Below, piece by piece: positions 45,803 through 58,100 of a stretch of 64,000 nt of DNA; the stretch's first letter is position 1, and each line of letters begins with the position of its first letter. Source of the DNA: Apteryx mantelli (taxonomy: Eukaryota; Chordata; Aves; Apterygiformes; Apterygidae); the NCBI RefSeq assembly GCF_036417845.1, contig NC_089981.1:63329268-63393267 (forward strand). Direction: 5' to 3'. Position numbers and translations under genes: made by a program. The notes under the pieces are model-generated. The model worked only from the letters and a program-made list of their open reading frames with translations, was not told the DNA's origin and made no database searches.

Positions 45803-48800
45803 TGTGGCTTTGTAGACTATTCTCTGGATGCCTGACTGTCTTTTCTGTAGCACAGGTGTATCACCTTAGTCTTCATAGATTTTAAATATTTATTGTAATT
45901 ACAGGTGACTGCATGTTAGAAGGTGTGTATTCAAAATTGTTCTTAGTTTATAGTTTTGAATTAATGCTTAATAAGTGAATATGAAACACTGCTATAATCT
46001 GGTGGTACTTGGCATGAAGAAAATTCATGTCATATGCCAAATCGCAGACCAGGAGTTCTGGAAAGTATTCAGAGGGGAAATGATCTGTAAGCTTATTTTT
46101 ATTGCACCAAATTCTATATATGCCCTGTTTTTCTGGAACAGAGAGCATATTTTTGCATAATTTCAATTTCATTTAGTTGGGGGGGAATAAGTCTGTCATC
46201 ACTGAGATCATGAGTTCAGATGAAAACTCTAAAGACTAATGTGCTGTGGAATACTAAAATTCACTGCTTGAAGAAACTTGTCTACCCAGGGAGGAAGTGT
46301 AATGTTCTTTCAGTACAGATCTACAGTGTGGGAAGGCTCCTTGTGCTTTCCTCTTCTCTTAACAAGTTCGGGTGGGTTTTTTTTTGTTTTTTTGTTTTTT
46401 TTTCAGATTCTTTAGTCCATTTAACTTTAGTATCCTGTCTACCTCTGCTTTTCTACAACTGAGAATCATACTTCTTGTCCATAGTCTTCAACTGTATTTC
46501 CTTCCCCTTTTCTTAGAGCATCAGAGAGGAGGTGGATTAATGTGCTTGATAAAATGTCTTTCTTCTGAAGGACAAAGAGCAAAAAAGTTAATATGTCTTA
46601 TTCAAGATGTTAAACTCCGCAATTTACTGCAGGCAAAAAATATTTATGCAGGATAGTTGAGTAAATGTTACTCATTTGCATGTTCTAATTAACTTCATAT
46701 TTCAAATTGCTTTTAGAAGACATTTCAATTTTCATTTGATAATTTTTTTAACATATTGGGTATTTTAAAAAATGTTGAGTTTAATTGAGTAATTCAATGT
46801 TGAATAATACTACTTTTGTGATATTACATAGGTTTTAATAGATAATTTTGTAGCCATTATAGAAAGCTGGAGAAGTGCATTGCTAGTTGGAAGCCATGGT
46901 ACATTGTTTCAGAGCAATATACTGACAGGGTTTATAATAACAATGTGGTGGGTCCTGGTAACTGGACTAAGGAGTAGATTGATTACATTTAATTTCTTGT
47001 TTCAGGTTGTGTTACAGGCAGCGATATATTTTTGACAAGGTGAAAATACAGGAGTTTTTTTGTTGCAGAGTTACAAAGCAGGTGATGTATCTAATAGCTT
47101 AATGTCTAAATTATAAGAAGCTTAGAATAACAGGAGCTTTACTGTGCTGTTTCTAGTCAGCTTTGCTAAATCTGAGAAACTCGGTTGTAACCTAAGCATC
47201 TGTAATAAGTTCATAAAAAATGGAGTTTTCTAAAAGCTGGATATTGCAAACTGGCAAAGTAGTATGCAGGTCTTTATAAAGCAGTAACCTTGTTAGTAAT
47301 TTAGTTATATTTACTTTCAAAGTCTCATTCTGTCACCCTGAAACAATTTCAGAGCCATGGGTAGGGCTGAGGCAATAGATGCAATTTCCTTCCTCTGTCC
47401 CCAGTCACCTATTTCAACTAGTTGACAATTTAGAGACTGAATTTGATACAACGGTTTGGGATTTCTGAGAATTAAGGGGCAGTGAAATGAATAAAATATT
47501 TACTTATTTCTGTTCCCCATAGTGGTGATTAGTGAGAAGAGAACAAGGTCTTTTTCCTTTTATTGCTAAAGTAATGTGTAAAAATGAATGATCAAAAAGG
47601 GGGAAAAACTAATAATGAAGTTAAGATGCTTTCACTGAGTAGGCAACATGCCACGTATGGCCTAGGCCTGCCTTGTAGAGTGCTTACATCAGATGGTCCC
47701 TTCTAGGTTTAAATATGAATTTAGAAGACTTTCTTACAGTGCTTTTAAACTGTGCATTGACTCTATACCATTTACTTGTCTTCATTTTCTTCAGTCCTGA
47801 TACAGAGAGAAACTGAAGACTCCAAGAATGTGTTTTCCCTGATGTTCCACTCAGAGTCCTTGTCAAAGTAGATTTTGCACAGACTGTTCATAAATTATAA
47901 GCTGAAACATGACTTTGCATAAAAGATGTACCTCTTCAAATTCCTGCTTCCTTACTTAAACTGACATCCTTGTGCTTAAACCAGCTTCACTGTGAGTATT
48001 CAAAGGAAATTTGAAAGTAATTTTTGAAAGGAACATAGGCATTAGTGAACTAAAAAGTTGCAGCAAAATTAACTTCCAAAAACTTAATTTGCAAATGGAT
48101 TTCTAAAGCATATTTTCTTCATAGGAGATTGTACAGCCTTGTGGTTAGGCCCTAGTTATAACTTTGAGATTCAGGTTCAGCTGCTGATTTTAAAGCAATT
48201 GTGTGCAACAGGGCAAACCTATTAATTTCTGTAAGTTGCAGATCTGCAAAATCAATTTCCCTACTGACAAGAGTGTTTATGTGACTACATGTATTTATGA
48301 TGTGGGCAAAGGCTGTGGCAGTAGCAATGTGAGTAATTAAATATTGGAAATCTGTGTTTCAGAGAATATCATTTGGCTTTTTCAGATTTTTCTCACCCAT
48401 TTTATTAAAAACAAAAAAAACCTGTTTGTTTTACCACAAGCTTTGTTCAGGCAATTGTTAATAGGTGACAGTGTTCTATTAAATAGTAAAATGTGAGGCA
48501 TTCAGAGCTAGGAAGTATATTATCAAGATTCAAAGTAATCTAAGTTGCAAGTTCCAGTTTTCTAGAAATGCACTGTTAATTGTCATGTTTGTAATCCCTT
48601 TTGTAATGGGAAAGCAATAATTGCTTTTTCTTACGATTTTTTACCCTGGTTGAAAGAGTTGATTTAAATCTGGATGATGAATGACTGTTACCTGTTTAGG
48701 TTTATTTAACTGGATGAACGGTGAATTAATGTTTCTTCTCTTCCAATTTACTAATTTTTAAAAGATACTTGTTAACAAAATCTCTTTGATGTGATATTTG

Positions 48801-51800
48801 ATTCAATGTAAAAGTTGGTCTGCATTTTCACCTAAACATCCTAAGTCAAAAGAACTATATTATAAGTGCTTTGGCCATGGACCGTATTTTCCCACATATT
48901 AGTGCAATATTCTGCACAGTTAAACCTTAAATTCTGAATGGAGTCTTTTGGTGCTATCATAAAAATATAACCAAAACTGTACATAGTGACCATTGTTATT
49001 ATGAAATAGGTGTTGACTTTTATGTACTTAGAAGAATTTGTACAAACTTATGATTTGCTTTGGAGTCTTTATTGTTAATGTAGATACTGAATATTCTAGG
49101 AAATGCAATATCTTGTGTTAATACAAGACCATGTCTTAAAAGATTCATCCAGTGTGCCCAAGCATACTACCCAATTTATTTAAATCACACCATTCACTTT
49201 ACTGTGAATTTTAATATGTCATAAGGGTTCTCTGTATTTCTAGCTCAGTAGTTAAAGCTACTAAAACATCATTCCCAATAAAAGCTAATAGTTTAATCCT
49301 AATGACAACTGTTGGCAATAGATCTTGCTTTTTCATTAGCATTGTCTGTCTTTGCATGTATAATAGTATTCATATTTGTTACTTAAGTTCTGCAGAAGTG
49401 TGTCTAATTTTACTTGTCAAATAGAAATAAAGCAAAGTTTCTATCTGCTATAAAGTTTTCAACTTTGTCCTTAACTCCATTAATCTTTATCTTTGACTTC
49501 AGTTCAAAGGTGATTGGAAGTTATGCTTGTATAACGTCTGCAAGTGTGGGACTTGCAGAAAAAAAGAATATTTGATCTAAATGTGATTTATTGTTGAAGT
49601 TACACCAGAGGAACAAATAACACAGAACAGAGATCAGGGCACTGTCAATCAGCCTTTTAATAGCTTCAACCCTAGATGAATGACTACTGAGACTATAAAC
49701 TACACAATGAACAGCGCCCAGGATAACTTGAAAATTGCAGACATAGGTTAAACAGAGTTGCTATGATGAGTTGCAACATTTTTATCATCTTCATGAAAAG
49801 ACTTGAATTACTTTGGGTTTGCTTTGAATACAAAGGCATCTCTCCACATGAAATGGAAGTTGAAGCCACTTTCAGAGATAATTTGACAAATATTGTAATA
49901 CAGTGCAGATCTTAAGTTTGTGTCTCTTAGTTTGTCCCCCTATGCAAACTTGCCAAACTGCTTAATTTTAGGTGTCAAATACCTGGCTCTTCCATTTTTA
50001 GGTGAATCAGATCCATGTTACCAAGGTCAAAAACTGACCATTACCTTTCCAGGCCAATGACTGGTTTCTGCCCCATGGTTGGTATGCAACATTATGAAAG
50101 ACTCTGGCCAGATTTTAATCTTGGCAGGATAAAAATTGTCTTTTTTCTGATTTTTGTACAATGCTTAGCATATATAGAGTCCCCCTAGTATAAATTTTTT
50201 TATATATTCCATCTTAACAGTTTGTTCTAATCTGCAGAGACTTGGGAATGAGAAGAAAATGCCTGTTTTAGTTTTCTTCTCACCAGGTTTCCTTGAATTT
50301 GTCATGTTTTAGCTGCCTGTCATTCCCCTTCTCCTGCTTCACTTCCTACAGATAAACCTAAAGGACCCAGGGAAGGGACACAATCACTGACACTCTAAGC
50401 AGCAAAAGATCCAGGGAATGGAAGAGGAGAATATGCTTGCTGTGGAGGGGTCGAATCAAAGATAGGCAAGAGAGAGCAAGGGGAGAGTAGATCTCTACTG
50501 TATTTTCCCTGGTGCATGGCACAGCTTTATGTCTGATTGCCTAAGAGAGGAGGCAGCTGCTATATTGGGTCATAGGAGAGGCCTGTCTGGCTATCAGGTC
50601 ATACGGCAAAGGAGGGGGCCAAAGTGTTAGCCTGCAGCTGGAGGGCATGTCACCTACTGCGATATCTTTGTTTGCAGGACACTGCTGGTTAACATGTCCC
50701 TGGCTGCAATCCACTCTGTGCCCTCTCCTGCTCTCCAGGAGTTGCATTTGTTTGCTGGTTCTTAGATCAGGATAAACACTAATGTCTGGCATGCTTGGAT
50801 TTTGGAGTAGAAGGCAGAGCCTAGCACTGTCCTGTGAGTGAGATACAGTGTAGGTCAGGGAAAGGGAAGGTAGAGCCAGTTATATGTGAGTCACGCTCAG
50901 GAATGAAGGAAGGGCAGGACTACTAGGAAGCATACGACTGTGGCTATTACCTGGTTGGGAAGGAATGCACATTCCTAGGACACTATCAGGAAGGGAGAGA
51001 GCAGAGGCCATCCCATGCAGGAGAGCTGAGAAGGAAAGGTGAAGGCCCTTTTGTAGTTAAATAGATGTAGTGTGTATAGGTGTTTAAGAAGTGCAGGACA
51101 ATGATGTGAAACATCTGAAGCAAGGTTTACTTCGAAAGCAAACCACTCTGCAGGACTTCATTTATAGTACAAGTTCATACCTATATGCAACCAGTGTACA
51201 ACTCATTGTATAATCACTACTTTAAAGCATAATGTCTCTTTGATAAAACATTTTTGTAACTCCATATTGGATAATAAGTTGCTAAGAAACAGAGGATATT
51301 CCTTAAAAAACAGGACACATCATCTGCCTAGTATTAGTATACTGCTCTGTGATACATGATGTAGAGAAGGCATGTGGATTTCTAGTCATCTTAAGAGCCT
51401 GAAAAGCCTTTTAAAAGCAACTGGAGTGGAGAAAGCATTCCCCATGGGAAAGGATTGTTCTTAGTATCTAGTGGGTGAGAAAACTCCAAAAGAATTATGT
51501 GGAAACATTTCTATTTTGAGATCCCGATGATCACCCACAGTCTCAAATATATTAGTACACACAAAATATAGTCTATTAAACAAAAAACTATAAAAATGTT
51601 GGTAGTTATATTAGTAATCATGCAAATCAATGTATGCATAGAATTGACAGTCCATCTTAAAATTCAATAAAGATTCACGTTAAAAATTCATTAATAATCC
51701 AGAAAAAAATACTAATATAACTTCTGTTGAATTTCTCCTAACAAAGTCTTCCACAAACTCAATACAAAAGAACCCATCTGATAGAGCCTAACTTTTGATG

Positions 51801-51850
51801 TGACCATAACTGGTTTCTTTGTATTCAAAACATCAGTCTAGCTTTCAGAA
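45803..51850. other. PNN-MIA2 intergenic interval
   Basis: Six kilobases of mostly AT-rich unique sequence between tandem genes. The block at about 50300-51060 is less AT-rich and purine-rich. I find no exon, RNA gene or mobile element here that I can support. Confidence 0.5.
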
Positions 51851-51854
51851 CTTA

Positions 51855-51867
51855 GTTAATTATTAAA
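51855..51867 (+). promoter_or_regulatory. MIA2: HNF1-like site in the MIA2 promoter
   Basis: GTTAATTATTAAA matches 12 of 13 positions of the HNF1 consensus GTTAATNATTAAC. It lies 97 bases before a TATA box and 210 bases before the MIA2 start codon. HNF1-driven hepatocyte expression of MIA2 is established in mammals, so position and motif agree. Confidence 0.7.
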
Positions 51868-51963
51868 CATACATGTATAATCAGGACACCTGACTTTGCA
51901 GATTGTTAGCAGAGTTAGCATAGTGTACTTCTGTTTAAGCAGATGAGAGAAGGACAATGGGAT

Positions 51964-51970
51964 TATAAAT
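51964..51970 (+). promoter_or_regulatory. MIA2: TATA box of MIA2
   Basis: TATAAAT 107 bases before the ATG. A start 25-30 bases downstream would give a 5' leader of about 80 bases. There is no CpG island here, unlike at the four housekeeping genes, which fits a tissue-restricted promoter. Confidence 0.55.
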
Positions 51971-52076
51971 TTACTTGCACTGTTTTGTTAGACTAAGAAA
52001 ATAATGTAGAATGTTCTTGTTAACTGAATATCAATTCAGCTTTCACAGTTTCAGTACATTCTAGATTTACTCTAAC

Positions 52077-52191
52077 ATGTCAAAGATCTTGGATCAGAGA
52101 ATTTTGCTGTTAGTAATTTCATTTTTAACAAATCTGCAGAGTACAAAGGTACTTTCAGAATGGAAGAAGTGTGGTGATCGGGAATGTGAGA
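52077..52191 (+). CDS. MIA2: MIA2 exon 1: signal peptide and first cysteines
   Basis: The 38 codons encode MSKILDQRILLLVISFLTNL, then QS and STKVLSEWKKCGDRECE. The hydrophobic core and following small residues form a typical cleavable signal peptide, as in mammalian MIA2. The donor GTAAGT follows at 52192. The one leftover base joins CG of exon 2 as ACG. Confidence 0.88.
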
Positions 52192-55100
52192 GTAAGTAAA
52201 AAAAATTGTGTTTTTTTTCTAAAGGAGACCGCGGTGTACATATAGCCATTACAAACTGTAATGTTGAAATCAGTGATGAAACACCAAAAGAAAATAAGTA
52301 CTCATAGAAAATATATTTTGTTATCAATATGCTAAGTTTCTGAATGATAGACTTAAATTTCTCTAATAAAAAGAGGAATATTTCTGAAAATCTTGCTTGC
52401 CGGATTGTGTTGTGTAAGTATATAAAAGATCAAAGTTCAGTAAAAATACTCTTGACTGAGTTTTTTTCCTAGGATTTCCTCAAAATGGCCGGTATAAAGC
52501 AGCTTTAAAATATTTTTTAGCTCATTTGTTACAGATATGAAAATCCTTTAGAAAACAAAAATGATAGCCTATCAGCTGAGAAAGAAGACATGTATTTTGT
52601 GTTTACATTACATTCATAGCCACATTCTGCAAAATACTCTATTTTTTCCACTGTAAGTAAATTACTTGATTTGGGTTTTTTAAATCCTTCTTGTGAAAGA
52701 CACTGTTAATATATCCTCTTTACTTATTTTTCTGCTTTAGTATGAGGCAAGAGCAATAACTAGTTACAGAGTTCCTGGGGAGTAAACAGCTCTGTAGGAG
52801 GCAACCAGGCCACTGAATCACAAGTGGGCAGTAATAAATAATGGATAATTTATCCATTGGATTACCATTGTGAAACTTGCCATAATCATACGTAGTTTGA
52901 GCAGTTTTTAAGTTGTCTCCTTTGGGTTTGCACCCTTATTAATTGTTGCACTTTCAAAGAGGATACCTTATTCTCTCTGCAGAAGAAAGCTGGCATTTCC
53001 AAAAGAAACCTTAGACTTTCTCTACTGATGGATCTTTAGTTTCCTGTGGAGGAAAATTTTCCTGTGGAGGAGGATTGACTTCACTGGGCTCTGGATGCTC
53101 AGAGATGTCTGTCTTTCAGAAAGTTTGTGGAATAGGCCCCAAACTGACTATAGCACATAGTAATATTTTTTGTGGGGGAGTAGGGTTGTAAAGAAAGAGA
53201 ATTGAAAGCCATTCAAATTGAATTGGAAACTTTGTTTTTGACAATGTGAGAGTTTAAGGTTTATAATGCTTAAACTTACCTCTTTTCTTTACATTAATGT
53301 ATTCAAAATAGAGGACAAGATGCCTGAAATAATTACTAGATTTAACTTGCAAAATATAAAATTATAAATATTCCTGGGAAATATTTGTTAGCTGTTTAGA
53401 TCTGCCTTTAATACTTGAACTTGCTAATTCTTCATAGACATTTCAGCGTTGAAAGCTTGCCTGAATAACAACTGAAAAACAATGCACATATAGGACAGGA
53501 GCTTTTCCCATTGATGTCAGTAGTAAATAGAACAGAAAGCAGGACAAGGCTTCTTTGCATTCTGTATTTTTAGTGGCTTTCCACTTGCCTGGTAAATGGA
53601 GTGATATCATCATAAAGCACATGTTGATGTATTAACAAACATTTCAGTGTAATTATATATATCAGTCTTCTTCAATATGCTATCTGACTTCAAATAAATT
53701 GGCTGCTATAGTTATTTGTTTCTTTCTTTCTACATATAATTCCAGCGGCAATGAGCAGAGTTCAAGCCACTACAGACTACTTAGGGCCTGATTGCCGGTA
53801 TCTTAACTTCAAAACAGGGGAAGAGATAATTGTATACTCCAAACTTTCAAGGAAAAGTGAAAATTTGTGGACGGGAAGTGTAAGTACTTCAATATGAAAG
53901 ACTTTCTCCATAAATAATTTAGATAATATAAAAATAGCATAACAGCAGTCTGCTTGCTTGTAGGGATCTTCCATTTCTTTTCTAATATTAACTAGTCATG
54001 GCTCAGCATCATATCTGGGAGATGGGTCATTATGCTTAATCAGAGGTGCAGTACTGGGACCAGCCTTCACAGTTCAGGGCTCAAGTAAAGTTCCGACAAA
54101 GTTATCAGGCAAGTTTAGTGAGCTGGAACAACTGAGAACCTAGTTAGAACAGTTGTGTAGTAACTTAGTTACTACATAACTGTTCATGTAGTTAAGTTCT
54201 AACTAAGAAGCAATGGGTGCATTGATCCAAACCCAAATGCTAGTAAAACTGTTTAAGTGCTCCAAAAATGGAACATATCAGTTAACTTTTTTTTTTGTAA
54301 ATTATCTGACACATTTATTGTCTAGCAGTGAAATGCTGTCTTCCTTTTTTTCATCTGAGAACATCTTCGCAGGTAATTCACTCTTCCTTGCTGTCCAAGG
54401 TGTATTCCTCTATTAAGACTATGTGCAATGCTCTGACTTCAACTTAGTTGTTGGTTTCTAGGTCAGACTGACCCTTACTTGTGTTTGCATAATTCTTTTG
54501 GGCATTATCATTTATTTATTTTCTGTAGTGTTGCCATCTCCATTGCCATGTTCTCTTCAGTTGTAGCCAGCCTCACACCTGGATTTCATATCCTACTCTT
54601 CTTGTAACTTACTGTGATTCATTTGTTATTAAGGCAGAATTTTTCTCACACTTGAGTCAATGGGAACTTTGCAGATGATTTTAGTAAGAGCTGAGTGAGA
54701 CCATGTGTGCACACAACACTGTCTTCAGTTGAAGCAGTGTTAAGGCTACTGGTTTGAGTCTGCACAAACACCCTTTTATAAAAATAGAACAGAAAATAGC
54801 AGCATGGATTAATATACTTCTCTTTGCTTTCTGAAGTGGCAAAGGGAAAACTTTTGTGAAAAAGGAATAAACCACTTTCTTTGACCAAACAAAATGAAGG
54901 GGTTGGGGCCAGTAAGTAAACTTATTCTTTGTTTGTTCCTACTTTTCTAGCATACATGCAAGCACCTAACATATTTACATACTTATTACTACATTTTAAA
55001 TGTTCTCATTCCTTTTATATTTTTACAGAAGGGAAAGTATTTTGGATATTTCCCAAAAAATGCTGTGAAGGTTGAGGAAATTTTTATCGCAGAGGAAGTT

Positions 55101-58100
55101 GAAGTGCCTACTAAGGTAAACCAGTATCACCAGATTTTCCTACATTCTTCACAGCAATTAAAAATCCAATATCCAGTTAGAAATTCAAGTATCAATGCAT
55201 TTTTATTTCAGACAATTCAAACATGCCTTTTTTTGTTATTGTTCCATTTGTGTGTTTATTGTTCTCTCTTAAGATCTGTTGATCTAAGCTAGTTTTTAAT
55301 CTAATAAACCATATATAACCATTAGGAATATCATAATTACCTAAATTCCTTTGTGTAAAGTTACACACAGGTACAACTACACAGAGGAAGAATAAAAATA
55401 TAAAGATACACTGTAGTATTACACGGTGCCGTATAAAATTACAAAAGAAAACATTTTAAAAGTTAATATTGTTCCTTTAGGAGACTGATTTCCTCTGTCT
55501 TGATGGAGATGAGTACGTTTTTGAAAATGAAGATAGCGTATTATATAATCACGACAAAGAAAGTGAATATTCATCACCTGATGCAGAATCAAAGCTGCAT
55601 GAAAATGAACTCCTAAAATATATAAGAAACTCCATCCAGAAGGAACAAAGAGTTGAATCAGTTTCTGAAAATGATTCCAAGGAATCTCACAGTCAGGAGG
55701 AGTCTGCAAGCAAAAAGTTGCTCAGAAAAAACGAGAACAGAAAAGATGCTGAACAACCACAAACTCAAAACAGTCTTCCATTAAAGCCCATTCCAACTGA
55801 CTCTAGTTGGACGGTTTCTGGTATTGCAGGATGGTTCACCACAGGAAGTAAAAATGATGAGGAGACCATAAAGGCAATTACTGCATCTTTAGAAGAAAAT
55901 ACTTACACTGGCAGAAAAATAGTAACTGCTGAAAATGATTTAGAAGAGCCAAGTGATAAGGAGGAACAAGAGCCCACAGCATCTGGTTGGTTTCAAGGTG
56001 GACTGACAGACTTTCTCTACTTTGGTAAAGAGGATGTGGATGTTGGTTTGGTATCAGAAAAAAACAATCCACAAATCCATGATGTTTCTCGTGTGGCTGA
56101 ATATTCTGATAACGAACATGAAGTAGTAGTTACAGAAGTATTGACAGAAGAAGAACAAAAGAGTGAAAGCCATGAATCTGAATCAAATTGGTTTAATTTG
56201 GGTTTAAGTAATGTTCTAAATTTTGGGCAAGATACAGTTATGGAAGACCAGCAATGCAGAGAAATAGAGGATGAAGCAAATAAGAATGAAGAAATACAGA
56301 CTTTAAAATGGGAAGAATCACACATTGACAAAGAATCACAGGAGTCAGTTAAAGCAGTGACAGATGAAGAAGACAAAAATAATTATGCACCAGAAACAAT
56401 AGATTCAAACAGTAACGTGTCAAATCCTTGGATGCTACCAGCAAGTGTACATACTCTTAATGACATCACAAGCACCTCAAATACCACAGAATCATCTTCT
56501 GATATACCAACAGGTGACAAAGAGAAGCTAATTGAACCTTACAGTTCAGAACAAGACTCAGTATCAAAAAGCCAACAGCTGAAAAACACGAAAGCTAAAG
56601 AGAGAAGTCAGGAGCCAGGAAGCAAACATGGCCAGTCAGGTTGGTATAAAAATATCTATAATAGCTTTCTAAGTTTTAATATGCGCACATCTGATAATCA
56701 ACAGGGACACAAATCAATTGCATCAGATCAAATTTCTTCTTTTTCTAGTCCATCTCAGAACTTTAATCCCATAGACACAAAAATACAAAAGGAAAGCCTG
56801 ACATACCTGAAGAACAGAGGCATTTCTTCTCTCTTAGTCATTTTGCAGACATACTGAAGTTTCAGAGTTCAACAACGAAAGAAGAAAAAGTGCTGAGTTT
56901 GCAAGAGGATGTGTATTTTAGTGAAGAAACCCCTCAGACTGAAAATGATGATGAACTATTACAAGGAAATAAAAATACAGCAATCAAAGGACAAGCAAAT
57001 CAGAGAGGTAGTGATGAGTTGCCAGAAAAGGGAGATGTGGGTGCAACCCAAGACAGCAATCTCTTTTCCCTACTAGCTGTGCAAAGTAGTGAATGCAGTA
57101 ATAAAAAAAGCAGCACATATTGCCAAATTAGTCAAAGATAATGATGCTTCACATATTTTATCTGTTGAAACCTGAGGAAAACCTGAAGTATCTCAAAGGC
57201 AGTATGTACACATTTAGTTATTCCAGTGCTGAAGAACATGTTTCCAAGAGTAGTAAAAGTCAGGCAAACTCCAATATAAAAGGTTATTATGATGTCCCTG
57301 TCTCCAAAGATTCTGTACATTTACCATCAGAATTAAATTTTGAAAATATGGTAGATTCACAGGTACAAGATTTTTATTCTAGTAAGCAGGACGTACTCAC
57401 AAAAGACAAACCAAGTGAAGAAAAAGAGGACAGAGCAGATATGAATGAAGAAATGTGCACTTTAAGCCATCAGGAAATTGAAATTTACCTACAGGAAAGA
57501 TCCAAAATGGAAAGAGCTGAAATAGTGCAAAAAGAACAAAATAACCTCAACACGTGTGCAAAAATCTGAGGGGAGAAAAAAAAAAAAACAAGTTCGCAGG
57601 AGCTGACAGCAACTGCAGATAACTGTCTGGACATTGAGAAGATCCCACATGACAGTGAGCCCAGTCTTACTCTGGAAACATCAGAAAAAGGCAAGCCAAT
57701 TGAATGCTGTGATACAGAACAAAATTCAGCATCAAAAAGACAGTTCAGAATGGATACTGATGTAAAAGAGAAAATTAATGAACCAGAGGATAAAAATGAT
57801 CAACTGGGTTTTGATGAAAACAACATCAAAGATTTCAGCCTGGATATTTTAACTGATCAACAGAATCAGAAACATGAGGAGTCCCACGAATTCATTACCG
57901 ACCAGCCTTTCATTCCTTGCTACTCATCTAATGACCTCCATCTGACAGATACCAAAACCTCAGAAGAAAGTGGTCATCTGGAAGAAATACAGAGTTTCAG
58001 AACAAAAGATAAAAATTGCTTGCTGAGAATCCAAGAAGAACTAAGCTTCCATGTTAAAATACTAAGGGGAAAAGAAACTGAAGACCCATCGAATCAGAAG

